From Immersiella caudata (Eukaryota > Ascomycota > Sordariomycetes > Sordariales > Lasiosphaeriaceae): a DNA stretch of 64,000 bases. A model generated the notes under the pieces. That model worked only from the letters and a program-made list of their open reading frames with translations, had not been told where the DNA came from and did not search any database. Every line of letters begins with the position of its first letter. Position 1 is the first letter of the stretch. The position numbers were made by a program, and so were the translations under genes. Shown one piece after another: positions 44,632 to 55,901 of this stretch. The stretch spans positions 124,001-188,000 of the forward strand of contig JAULSU010000006.1 in NCBI GenBank assembly GCA_030512335.1, in the 5' to 3' direction.

Positions 44632-46640
44632 TCATGATACCGGCGTGACATTTAACAAACCCATCCCCGTCTCCAACACTTGCTTCGTGCTTCGAAAGAG
44701 AAGTGACCTCGCTGCGTACTTGCTCCCGTCGGACTCTGCCCCTCCCGCTTCTCCCTCCTCTTCAACGTCGTCGAGGCAGTATCCAAGCTCCTCAAGAACA
44801 GAAAACATATAAGTCAACAATGGACCCGGCTCCAGGGACTTGTGCGCTGCGTTGGTTACTGCCGGAAATCGTGCCAATAGCCGAAGGACTTCGATCCACC
44901 CGCCCTCCCAAAGCGAGGAGAAATCCACATCCTCGGCGTTGGTGGAGCTTGACCCGATTTCGTCGATAGCGTTGCAAAGCCTAGCATAGCCAAGCTGAAG
45001 AGCCAACCCAGTCTCGCCCTCGGTCGATATCAGCGTCTCGCCATCAAAGCTGGTGCTAATCCCCTTGTTCCCCTTCCTGGTGTTGAGCTCTTGAATGACC
45101 AGCGTGTTGATCCCCAGTGTGTTCAGCTTCTCGTTGTCCTGCAGCCTAGATGGAAGGCCCTCCGAGTCTGCTGCAGCGAGCTGGGCGTGCTGCTCGCATC
45201 TGTCAAGGATATCCCCGAGGAGTCGAGTTTCCCCCCAAATGGTGGCGCTCGGGTTCTTGGCGAAGCTCAGGTGCTGCAACTTTGCCTCGATCTCGCCCAA
45301 CCCCAGTAGCTTGAGGATTAATGAAATCTGCTGAAAATGTTGATTCTGTTCCCCCACAACAAAGACCAACTTGTCGAAAGCGTACTTCTCATGCCTTTCC
45401 AGAACCGACGCAATATCCCTCAGCAAGTACCCTGAAGTGCCGTCCTTCCCGCGCAGATTGCCGGTTCCGAGCTTCGCATTTCCGTGGTTCGCAAAGTTGA
45501 CAATCCAGCCACCATGCTCATCTTGCTCCGAGATTCCCTTCTCTTTCAGTTTGTCCTCTACATTTTGCACCCCCTTGCCGTCGCGACACACCGAGGACTC
45601 TCCGGAGTAGTCATCGAAGACAACCCCCATTCTCCTGTATGTCGCCTCGTAATACTCCAAGCTCACTTTCCTTATATTTTCCCAGAGCCCCACCTCTTTT
45701 GCATCCCCCTCTTCGAGCCGTTTGAACGCCGCCGCCCTCTCGAGAAATATGGCCTCTTCTTGCTCCTCCACTTCCGCTACCGCGCCACCCTCTTGCTTTT
45801 CCTTCGCCTTCCTCTTCTTTGCTGCAATCTTTGGCTCCATCTCGTCTGCCATTTTGCTGTATATATCATGTATCTCCCTGAAAGCCTCGGCCACTGGTTT
45901 GGAAAAGACGTCATCCAACCCCCCATGTCGCCCCCATCCAAGGCTCAACAACCCAATGTGGTTCCCCCAATCGCCCAGGTAGTTTGCCCGCACCACCTTC
46001 CATCCCATCGCCTCGTAGGTATTCGACACAAATGCGCCGAGGATGGTACTTCGGAGGTGGTCGGTGCGAAAGTCTTGGCCGAGGTTGGGCGAGGAAAACT
46101 CGACGAGGATCGTCTTTTGGTCTGCCAGTGGTTCAGGAGAAGGAGGAGAGGTAGAGAGCACGCCATAGGAGGGGCCGCGGTCGATGATGTAGGGAAGGAG
46201 GACGCGCGGGAGGGCTTTCGGGTGGAGGAAGAAGCGGACGTGAACTTTGTCTTTCCAGGGAACGACGAAGAGTGGATGGGTTGGAAACTGGGGTAAAGGA
46301 TGTCAGCGGGTGTCTATCATAGCGGAGAAATGGAGAATGGGGATGTGCTCACCCGTCTAGCTAGGTCAGCAGCAAGGTCTTGAAGGTCGGGATCGCCCGG
46401 AAGCTTGAGCTTGGGGAGGACAATGTCGAGGTCGCCATTTCCCACTGCGTTGGCTGGAGTGATGGAGTCGTAGGCTTGTTGGGCATCGCACCCGACGAGA
46501 GCTTGCAGTGCGACGGCGAGATAGGCGTGGAAGATGTCGACAGGTTGACGCAACGGGTCGGCCGAAGGGAATGTTGGGATGTCATCGAGGTCCAGCCCCT
46601 GCAGTAGGGTGGTGAGCCCCTCCAGGGTGCGCGTTGCCAT
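44632..46640 (-). CDS. Arginyl-tRNA synthetase-like protein with altered signature loops
   Basis: Exons 46640-46353 and 46287-44632 (65-nt intron) give 647 aa, a normal length for eukaryotic ArgRS. The Arg-tRNA synthetase framework is intact: N-terminal additional domain, VEFSSPN, HLRSTILGAF, NYLGDWGNHIGLL, FVVGEQNQHFQQ, STEGETGLALQL and an anticodon-binding helical domain ending in GMGLLNVTPVS. Two class I signatures deviate. The usual F-H-A-G-H is F-R-T-D-H, and the M-S-T-R-K-G loop reads SATIWGETRLL. A Glu/Lys-rich insert (about residues 235-270) is present. It may be a paralogue that lost or changed adenylation activity. A housekeeping ArgRS elsewhere is expected. Start ATG 46640 preferred over the longer TTG frame. 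Confidence 0.85.
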
Positions 46641-47129
46641 TGCAGTTGGTTTGGATGAGGACAATGGAAAAGATGATGGGAAGTGCAGAAGCCGCCAGCG
46701 TTAGCGGGGTGCTGCGCGTCCCCGAGTGAGGGGGGTCTTTGTACTCGAACATGACTGGCGTGCGGCGCAACTGTCTTGTGCCAGTCATCGGTGCATCCAG
46801 GGCGCGCATGAGGTCGGCGCGAGCTCCAATCATGACGGAATCCGTTGGGCGCGTGTTGGGCATCACTGGTACGGGCTGCAGATTTGGCGGCGTACCAAGG
46901 GACCGAGGCAGCATTCGTCGATGGTCATTGGACTGGGAGGCGGGGCCTGCAGTTAGGCCGCCGAAATCCCGATTTGGAGCCACAAAGAGGTGCTCCTTCC
47001 TCGTCGGAAAGTCCTGATGCCTGACATCAAATCCGAAGATGTAGTAAAATTCATGATGCTATCTATCTGCCTGCCTCTTCTGTTTCCTTCGCCCCCGCTC
47101 CGACTCAGTCTTGGTATCCTCAGACCTGA
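46641..47129. other. Intergenic
   Basis: Promoter of the leftward ArgRS-like gene; no other gene supported. Confidence 0.4.
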
Positions 47130-47640
47130 TGCACGCGTCCTCGATATCGGCAGCATTCCGACGGGCTGCCCACCATGATGTTGCCTGGGTAGATGTCGTT
47201 GTGGATATTGCCGACAACGTGGTGGAGGCAAGTAAGATCGTCACCATCAACGGTTAGGTCCGCACCACCTCCCTCCGCGACATCTTCTTAACCATCGGCA
47301 CCGCCGCCATAGCCCGCGCGAGCCCGCAGCAAACTCTCCAGACCACGCGAGACGTGTGGCTGGAAGTTGTCCCGCATCTGGTGCACCGCGGAGGCCACGG
47401 CCGCCGCAAAGGCATCCTTTTCGGGTATTGTGCGGCCATTGCGCACGCGACAGCCGTGGTAACGCAGCAGGTTGGGATGCTGCGGATGGTGCGCGATGCG
47501 CTCGAGCTGCTGGACCCCGTGGGCGAACTAGATGGCGAGCTTGATGCGACGTTCGGCAGACACTGTGTCCCCAAAGCTGTCGAGCTCTAGGCCAGCTTGG
47601 AGCCCGCCTCCTTCTTCGAACAAAGAGCTGATTTTCATAT
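47130..47640 (-). pseudogene. Protein-kinase-like pseudogene
   Basis: Minus-strand pieces match a fungal kinase family in order but with stops and shifts: SAERRIKLAI then a TAG, VQQLERIAHHPQHPNLLRYH, GCRVRNGRTI, a degraded central part with another TAG, and finally IHNDIYPGNIMVG. The last piece corresponds to the H-N-D-x-x-P-x-N-x-M-V catalytic loop. Stops within conserved motifs and missing N- and C-lobes show it is dead. Possible upstream remains reach 47860. Confidence 0.6.
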
Positions 47641-48592
47641 CCTTTCACTCCTACAACTCCTCTAGCATGTTGTGGCGTTTGGGCTTTTCCTTGTGGAGGT
47701 AGCAAACAACGAGCTGGCCGCTACACAAACTGCTTCTCGAGCCCAATGTCTGCGGGCAGACTTGGCCGCTGAATCTACCTGCGGTACCGACCATTTCCTC
47801 TGGTCTGGGTTTGACATAACCAAAGAGGTCTGCAGCCGCGATGATTAAGTTGTCCTGCACTCCCTAACTTTTGCCTTGTGCAATCCGTGGTTTTCGAGTT
47901 GGGCTGCAACTTGACTAAGGCTACGGCCGGTGCGTCTTGTTTGTGCCTGAGATGGCGAGGTGCACATTAGGGCAGATGCCGTAGATCTCATGGATCAAAT
48001 GGCAGGTTCGGTGAGCACAAAACCCAAACTGTATCTGGAGATGGGTATACAGGCATGTCCAGAATTATGACTAAACGGTGCAGGGGCAGATGAACTCTCG
48101 GTATATCCAAGTAGTGGAGCGGTCCTTGTGACTGCACTTCACCTTAAGGGTAGCTTTACTATGCAACTTCCTGGGGGACGGTTCCTGCGTCGTTCATTTT
48201 TTTTGCTATTCGAGTTGCTATTGTGGATCTTGTGGCGCTTTTTGCTTCAGGGCACCCATTGACAAATGTCGAGAGCTCTTGCTCATCACAATCGCATTGT
48301 GGCGTCCTGCAAATGCAGGGGTGCTTCACCGCAACACCAGCTCCGCCTCAATGCTGTTCCGCGTCCAACAGCAAGCGATTGATTGCCTATTCCATGCCAG
48401 CCCCCGCGCCTCGATCCATGGAGGCAACCGGTCGCTGGCTGCGGCCGATACATTGGCGACCTCGCAAAGCCTGGCCCCCAATCGGTCACCCCCATATATC
48501 ATGGAGACGGGCAGTCCCTCGACGCAGCGTGTTTGCGACCTGCAACTTCGGATGCGACCATCTTCGTCGTTTTCCCTGCGCATCCTACGACC
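47641..48592. other. Intergenic
   Basis: May include the eroded 5' part of the kinase pseudogene (an open minus-strand frame at 47651-47860). From 48220 on it is the promoter of the gene at 48593. Confidence 0.4.
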
Positions 48593-51500
48593 ATGACATC
48601 GATCGGCAAGCTCAACGCGAGCCTGGTCAACGCATCGCCTGAGCTGTCGCTGAGCTTGGCGCAGCTGAACTTTGACTTCAGCATCATCAAGGTACCCCGC
48701 ACGCACCCTTTTCCTCCTTCCTTGGCCCTGGACTGATCGTTTCGTTCGCACCAGCTCGAAGCGCCGCTCTCGTACCATGGCCTCGGAGCTTGCCTGTCCA
48801 CCAAACGCCGAAACATCGCCGAATATGGGAGCCCCCACATCACCGCGAGGAAGCTTGCCGCCCTGTTCGAAGGCATCATCCCAAACACACCGAAGCTCGT
48901 CGAAGCCTATGGCACTCGCGCCTCTGAGATCGCCGAGGTTGATGCTGCGCGCGCCAACCTAACCAATCGCGGAAGCTCCATGTTCGACGAATACAAAGGC
49001 GTAGATGGAACATCGATTTGGGCGGCTGCTACATCCGGACGGGCAGCGGTTCCGATACATTTGCTGGCATGCATGCTGTGAGCGCTCGAAACACGGAGCC
49101 TGCTTGGTGGTCGTGCTGGGAGCGGGTTGCTGACAATGTTGTTCCCGACAGGGCAAGGGTCTTCACCCCATCTGAGGCTGTCTCCATCTGGTGGGATCTC
49201 GTTACCTCTCGCCGACAAGAGATCGAAAAAGGAAATGACCACGAATTCGTACCCATCGCATCCCATTTCGCGAGCCAAATCAGCGTGTCGATGGAACAGC
49301 TGGCCGAGTGGGACAACAGCGCCAGGGCTTGGATCCGCCGCGGCGATGACGTCAAGAAGAGACAACGTGTCCAGCAGATTTTGATCTACAACAACCTAGA
49401 TGTTCCTGTCAGCGTCAAGGCCGAGACGTACCGCAATGTCCTTCAGGGCTGGACGGAAGCCTTGTTGGGGATCGAGAACTTGCTTTGCGGGCAGTCACAG
49501 AAGGTTCAAGACGGCAGCTTGCTCTTGGCTTTGTCAAGCTGGCACTTATATCCAGACATGATTGTAAGTTTTGGCGCCAGTCCAACTTCAGGCATCTGCT
49601 AACTGGTAGCTACAGGTTCTTGGCGAGAAAACGGTGAAACAGGAGGACTCTTTGTTTCCGCCGGGGGCAAAGATAATACTCGGCCTGGAGAATTCGCCAG
49701 CTCACCAAGCTCGAGGGGTTTATTGGTGTCTGTCTTTGTCACACTATCGGTTTGCGCCCCTCCCAGTCCCAGGGCTGGCCCTCTGCTAACCGCCAACCCA
49801 GATTCTATGGCGAGCCGAAGGAGACGAAACAGACGCTGCACTTGGAGAGCTCCCGGCTTACCATCGATCAGCTCGTATTCGTCGCTCTAGGGTCAATATT
49901 CTCGGGGTGGACATCTGATCCAATGGTGAAACGGGACTGCTCCGCAGCTTGTCGCTCCTTTTGCCTCCTCGCAGACATCATTGAGCCTTTGGTTCACGGC
50001 TCGAGCTGGATCAAACACCTGGCAACCGCTGCAGCACGATTTCTGGTCTCCAAGGATGCAACAAGGAATCTTTATCTCAGCTTGATGACATGGGGAATGG
50101 GTCGAGGCGCTATTCTTCTCGGCGAGAGCGCTAACCATCCCCTGCCATTGTTCAATCTTACAAAGCCCGAGAATTTTCTCCCCGCCCTCTCGAGCGCAGA
50201 GCACAGACTGTCATTGCTCCGGACAGAAGCTGCGCGACACTTCCCGAACGCCTCGCCTTGGCAGGTCTTGATTCGATACGACCCAGACGCAGCACCCGAG
50301 ATGAAGTCCCAGCCGGCGTACCCAGTCACCCCATTCAAGGTCCAGGGCGGCACAGACGAAGTGCCTTCTGTCATGATTGTGCCAAGCGAGGACACAGCCC
50401 AAGTCCCAGTCAAGCACCCCGACGCCACCACCAAATCGCCCCTTGATAGATTGAAACCTCCACCGCCCTCCAAGTACGAATACGCCTCCGCACTGCCGTA
50501 CATTTCTACTTTGGAAGACGTTGAAGATGGGTGTCCCACTGGCGTTGGGGCTTTGTACCATAAGAGGTGGATGTCGGAACAGCGATTGGCCTCTTGGAAG
50601 CTCGCTAAGCAGATGAGGAAACCCAAAACCTCGAGGACGGTCCAACTTGACGAGGATCCACGCCCATTACGTTCCAGTAAGCGACGGAAACTCTCCAATG
50701 GGGCGGGAATGCCACTGGAGGCCCCTATCATTGTCGAGCCAGTCCCTAAAAAGCCTGGACCATTTTCACTAGTTAGCTCATGGGCGGTGACCCAAAACCT
50801 CTTTTCTGGACAGGACTGTGCCGAAGTGTTTGCCGTAATCTCGGGCATCGAGACGTCTGGTGACGGTTTCACCACCACTTGGGGAGGCCAACAAAACGAC
50901 GCGAAGGCAACGGCGGGCGATGATCCCCCGTCAGAACTGCGGAAGTACGTCCTTTTTATGGGGGATCGAGATGGCGCTGCTATCTTTGTCGAAGAGAACG
51001 CCTTGAAGGAATATGAACAAAATGCGAGGCTCCCTTTCTGGGCGAGGGGCACACCTGCGAAAAAGCGGGTGGTACCCATCTCGGAGATCAACAAAGCGAT
51101 GGAGAAGAATCTCGTCAACCCCAAACAGCTTCACCGAGCGCTTGTCTCGTTCACCAAGGACGGCAAATCTGGGCTCTGGGATTATTTCCTGTCCCTTGCC
51201 GGCCTATCCGCAGCATGCGATTTGTACGAGGAGCTCGACGATGCCACCATCAGCCCCAAAATCACCACTCTCCCCTTGTCTGGATCGAAGTGGTTAGTGG
51301 ACCAGAAGTTTGTCAACAACAATCCTCTCCATTCCATCCAAATGAAGCGGGACCAAGTCTTTGCGTGCGTTTCGTACCTCGACTCGGCACAAGATATCGC
51401 CCTTCACTACTTCAAAAATGTCATGGGTATTTCATCTGGAGACTCGATTTACGTCGCGGCAGCCTTGCTGGACGATCCGCTTGAGCTCCATCCCCGGAAC

Positions 51501-52130
51501 CGTGTCCGCAGAATTGTCGGAAATGTTGGCAAGCCTGGTCTAGTTCTTCTCGTCCCACCACCAAACCCCGTCTTCCGGAAACCGAAGGCAGAAGACTGGA
51601 GGATATGCAACAGCAGACAATCATATGACGGCAAGCCAGCCGACTGGTTTGAAGGAACAAGCCTCAGCATTTCCTTTACGGACTGGCATGTGGCCGTCGA
51701 AGTCGATCAGAGGGATCAAAGTCACCGGACGAGCGAAGCGCAGCTGCACGAGGCTGTCGTATCAGTGCATAGCCGGGGTCAGTGGATCGCCGATGTTGAC
51801 ATCCTGGACGCGTTGGGAAAGTCCTCCGCATCGTGGGATCATGAATGGTATTACAAACATGACTGTGCGCACAAGGAGGGCACGAGGCACGAGCCGGCCG
51901 AGGAAGATGTCCGAACCATTACAACGTGGGATGAGTTTCTCGACAACCCAGAAGAGCCGGTCATCGTGCTCACGCATGGGAACTGGAAGGCCCGTCTCGC
52001 AGCTGTTGCGCTCGGAGTACGACGACATGACAGAGTCGTGGCAACCCAAGGGATGTGCTGGGATTGCTGGAGGGATCTCGCATCCGTGGGAGGTCCTGAG
52101 ATTATGAAGAGGGCAGTGTTCATCATTTGA
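48593..52130 (+). CDS. Large conserved fungal protein, unknown function
   Basis: Five exons (48593-48691, 48755-49077, 49152-49563, 49616-49749, 49802-52130) encode 1098 aa; all four introns are 52-74 nt and phases agree. Blocks conserved in a widespread Pezizomycotina family are clear: EAPLSYHGLGACLSTKRRNI, AEYGSPHITARKLAALFEGI, AVPIHLLACML|ARVFTPSEAV, EQLAEWDNSARAWIRRGDD, LSSWHLYPDMIVLGEKTVKQ and YWCLSLSHYRFYGEP. Then a disordered mid region with KRRKLS (possible nuclear signal) and a C-terminal alpha/beta region. No known catalytic domain; likely intracellular. Ends 44 nt from the convergent oxygenase locus. Confidence 0.8.
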
Positions 52131-52174
52131 GGGCGTGGAAAGGATTGGGTTGTGTACCCAGACGGACTTCGGCT

Positions 52175-53540
52175 CTAATGGAACGGCATTGGGCAACCTC
52201 CCGCCGCGATTCTCCTCCTCGTTCGCTCACGCAGCTCAGCCCTGTTTCTCTCCATCTCGGCCTCGCCCTTGCCATGTAAACTATCGGGACCGAGCTCTGC
52301 GGCAAGATATCCCCCAGGGAGATATGCAGGATCTCCGGGGACAACACCGCCGGTGAGACGGGTGAGGAGGGCGGCGGGGCCCCATCGATTCCAGAAGGTC
52401 GGCTTGACATACCAGGGATAGTCATTCCAGTGAAGGGCATGGTACTTTCCAGTGTCGGGATCAGGATCCTGGTCGTCGGTGACGAATTCAAGCCTCAGCC
52501 ATCCCGGTCTTGGAGGTGAAAGGTGTTGCAAGAGAAAGCGGCGGATGCCGAGGAAGATGTCGAGAATTGCGAAGTAATGCTGCGGTGGGTCGCCGATCCT
52601 GGGAGAGGTTAGCATCAGAAATTGTCAGATGAATGGAAAGGCTGCTTACATCAACGCCTTTCTCAACCTCGTCTCCATGACGGCGCTTGTGGCGTGGTTC
52701 ACGGCGCCAAGCATCCACCCAGGGGTCCCTCGCAGCAGGATGTCCAGCGTGTGCTTTCCCAGTTCCTTGTTTGACTGTGCCGGCACCATCGTCTCCCGCT
52801 CATAGTTCTCGGACCACGCCATGATCGCCTGCGTCCAAGTCAATCCGTCATTGGGTTTTCCCTTCATATACGGCAACAGCTTCACGAACGAGATATCCAT
52901 GGCGTCACCGGTATCCTTCCAGTATACGCCAAGAGCGCACATTTCAGCATCCGTCAGGGGCCGCCAGTCAAACCGTTTAACCCACTTGATGGGCTCCACG
53001 ACCAACAGGCTCAGAGTGTAAAGCATGTCATCGTCCAAGATCTTCCCGGATTTGCGGTACAGCCCGTGCATGTAGTTCATGCGCGCGAGGCCTTGGATTC
53101 TGCGCTCGCCACGGCCACGGGGGTCGGATTTGACCTCGGACAAGACAGCGCCCGTGTCGGCCGTGCGCTTGGATGCGTTCTCGGGTTTGGACAGCTGACC
53201 TGTTTTCATGAGGAGGTCTGAGATAGTGGGGATGCCGTAGGTCTGGAACAAAGAAGAATGGTCAGCCAGGAACAATGAGATGGGTAATGAGAAGAGAGAA
53301 GCTGACCTTGAAGAAGCTGAAGAATAACCCTTGGGTGTAGAAATAGGGAAATTCCAGCTCGTTCAAGTCCCGTTGGGTCTCTTACGCCTCCTCGACCGTC
53401 ATGGCGGCCATGGCCTCCCGCGTCGGGAACCTCCGTGTCACCATATCACGTCGACGGTACCGTATGGTACGAACGAAAATAAGGTACACAGAAGCTATTA
53501 TGGCCCATTGCGGCCAACTGAAGTTCAAGACTTCCATCAT
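52175..53540 (-). pseudogene. MpaB/rubber-oxygenase-family enzyme, interrupted by one in-frame TAA
   Basis: Exons 53540-53307, 53242-52650 and 52598-52175 (introns 64 and 51 nt) close in frame at 417 codons. A membrane anchor (QWAIIASVYLIFV) and basic RYRRR start the protein, as in ER-bound family members. Then FPTREAMAAMTVEEA is followed by TAA (53384-53382, codon 53) and ETQRDLNELEFPYFYTQGLF continues in the same frame. The catalytic domain (ER-bound oxygenase MpaB / DUF2236 family) is well kept: YGIPTISDLL, SKRTADTGAVLSEVKSDPRG, RGERRIQGLARMNYMHGLYR, and YTLSLLVVEPIKWVKRFDWR. Such enzymes cleave or oxidise prenyl chains in terpenoid pathways. The TAA replaces a residue that is usually Tyr or similar. 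An intron that avoids it in phase was not found. Confidence 0.75.
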
Positions 53541-54169
53541 TCCGGTTTGTTGTCTCGAGTTTCACGACAGAGGGTCATGCTGAAGGAAGAAAAAAAAGAG
53601 GGGGTGACGCAAAGCCACAGCAGCAGCGCCAAAGCTATATACCTCTTTCTGTGCCTCACTTTGGGAGCGTGCCACGGCATATCTTGCACGAATCCTACCA
53701 ATGCGCTGTCGCGCTCTCTGCGGACACCGTCTTGTGCCCGTCAGCGAGGAGTATCTTGGCGATCGGAATTCCTGACAATTCGACCAACCAATCCCACTTT
53801 GACCGCGTCGACGCGCGGAATCCCGCCGCAAACTGCAAACTCCGCACCTGTGCCGCGCCACATTTTCACCAACTCCGCAGGTGTTAGACAACCATGTGGC
53901 ACGGAAGGATACCTTACCCTTGCTTCGCATCCTGCGCGGCCGCAACGGCGCCGGGATTTTGACGCCGAGTTCTTCTGCGATAGGCACTATCACAGATTGC
54001 TTACGCGCCCTTGACCGCCCACCAATTGTTTTGCAGAATACAGTTGTAATAGCAATATGGCCAGCATGACACTGGGAATCCTTTGTCATTTTCCTAATGG
54101 GTCCTAACTGCGAGTCTGAGACAGCTCGGGGGGGGAGGTGTGAAACAAGGCAAGGCCTGCGTATCCAAC
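53541..54169. other. Promoter of the oxygenase gene / 3' of the terpene synthase
   Basis: No gene supported; only random frames. Confidence 0.4.
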
Positions 54170-55901
54170 TTATGTATATATCCCTGCAATGTCGAGGCAT
54201 TCCCGGTCTATCGCCATCAACGCTGAGTCTCTCGGCAACGACGAGACGACAAGCTTCCGTGTTTTTCGCACTTCAACTCCTTGCGGTCCTCCGAAGTATC
54301 GTCCGGTTCGGAAGCTGACAAACGGGTCAGCAGCGGCCATTGATCGCCTGACAATAGACGTACCTCCAATGCAGATTTCCCAGTGCAACATCTCGACAAA
54401 CGTCTACGAAGCGGAGAACTTCACGGTCGATGGCCTCACCCCAGACGGGCAGATTGGCGAGTGCGCGGTACCAGCGATGATAACAGCTAGCTATCATGGC
54501 GCCTACTTGGTCCATGGCCTGCTGCGTGGTCAGCCCGTGGCCTCCTTTCCGAGTGAGGTTGATGATGTTAAGGTCCATGTCGAGGGCCTGCACTGGTCAG
54601 CACTAGAACTCACATGCAGGAATCCACTTACCACGTCCTTCTTGAAGGATGCAATGTCGTTGACGCTAGGATTCAGCCGTCAGCGCTACCAAGACGGGGA
54701 CGGGATTGGGGAACTGGAACGGAGTTCGCGCCTGAGTTGACTTACAGAACCACCAACTCAGCACAAACACGCATGCACTCCTGCAGAGAAGGATGTTGGA
54801 GGATATGCTCCGGGAGGGACGTGACGCCTTCCGCGTATTGGGTCAAGGCGATGGCGGGGTATACACCGATGTTTCGCACGCGCAGTTCGATGTACTCTTG
54901 GATGGTGTAAGAGGAGAGCTTCTCGGCTTGAGTGTCGTTGACTTGTTGGAGGAGGCCGGAGTAGTAGAGCTGGTGCATGTTGATCCAGTGTTTTTGGAAT
55001 TCTAGGGAGGGGGCAGTCAGCAGCCGTTTGACGTTGTTGCCATGGATTCAGGTCGCAAAGACGATAAGGGGTCCGTACCGGGGGTGGAGTTCTGGGAGTG
55101 TCAGCACACCAGCAACAGGGTTCCGTGAAGACAATGGACAACACACCTTTCTGACTCCATCAGATATCGTCTGCATCATATATCGGACCGGAAGTTCCTT
55201 GGCTGAAACACGGAGAGTTCCCCTCATCACAGCAACCGTCTTCTCGATCTCGTCCTCCGCTGCCGTCAAGTCCGTCATCAGGTGACCCTCGTCGAATTCT
55301 GTCAACAAGCCACACCAGTCAGCCTGATCAATCCTTAGCCGACAGAAGGAGTCATAAAAAAAGAAACTCACGATCATCAAAAAGAAACACCCAGTGGTTC
55401 CAATCCATGGCCAAGTCGAGTGTCCCCCCATCACAGGTAAAACACCAGGCCGAGGCAAGGAAGGCGAGGTCAACTTTGGCGTTTTTGGCGGCCCAATTGT
55501 CGTCCTTCATCATGATGCGGGCGACTCGGGCATCAGCTCGACGCTTGACTTTGGCGTAGTGAGGGTTGACTCGGACGTCGCTTGTCATGATGGGAGGAGA
55601 AAAGGTCGGGGATGGTGATACTTGTCTCCGGGGCTTCGGCTGGGTCGGGGATGAGGATTGGTTTCTCGATGTTCTCGGTTGAAGGGTGGTATACATCGAG
55701 GGTGATGGTCGGGGAAGCCGAGAGTTTTTCGTGGATTTGGCCCCCGTACGATGTCGCTTTCTCATCGGGAAAGCAATTGGCGATAACGTCGTCACTTGGC
55801 CGGCGCGTGGGAAAGGAGAGCCTCCAGACCCATGCAAGCACAGTGCTGATCATGTCACCGAAAGGAGCCGAATGCATTGCGTAGAGGGAGGTGCCGGCCA
55901 T
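54170..55901 (-). CDS. Class I terpene synthase (probable sesquiterpene synthase), one apparent base shift
   Basis: Model: 5' part from ATG 55901, then exons ending 55372, 55298-55147, 55091-55079 (13-nt microexon), 55001-54746, 54665-54632, 54587-54364 and 54314-54170. Phases agree from 55588 on. Metal motif: HWVFLFDDQFDEGH (DDxxD). NSE motif: VNDIASFKKD. C-terminal SFRTGRYF (RY pair). Helix blocks fit fungal sesquiterpene synthases of the pentalenene-synthase-like class: NPHYAKVKRRADARVAR, LASAWCFTCDGGTLDLAMDW. The N-terminal ~100 residues (to SITIPDLFSS) are in another frame from the rest (IMTSDVRV...); dropping one C near 55596 would join them. Alternatively translation starts at ATG 55588, which would lose the usual PDLF element. 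Product unknown. Confidence 0.8.

Noticed and set aside
46953..47250. Short minus-strand ORFs near the kinase relic as separate genes
   Set aside because: They overlap the relic and show no independent start or domain.
53306..53390. Intron that would remove the TAA in the oxygenase gene (GTAAGA...CCAAG or GTGACA...TAAG)
   Set aside because: Both candidates break the frame and would delete conserved family residues on one or both sides.
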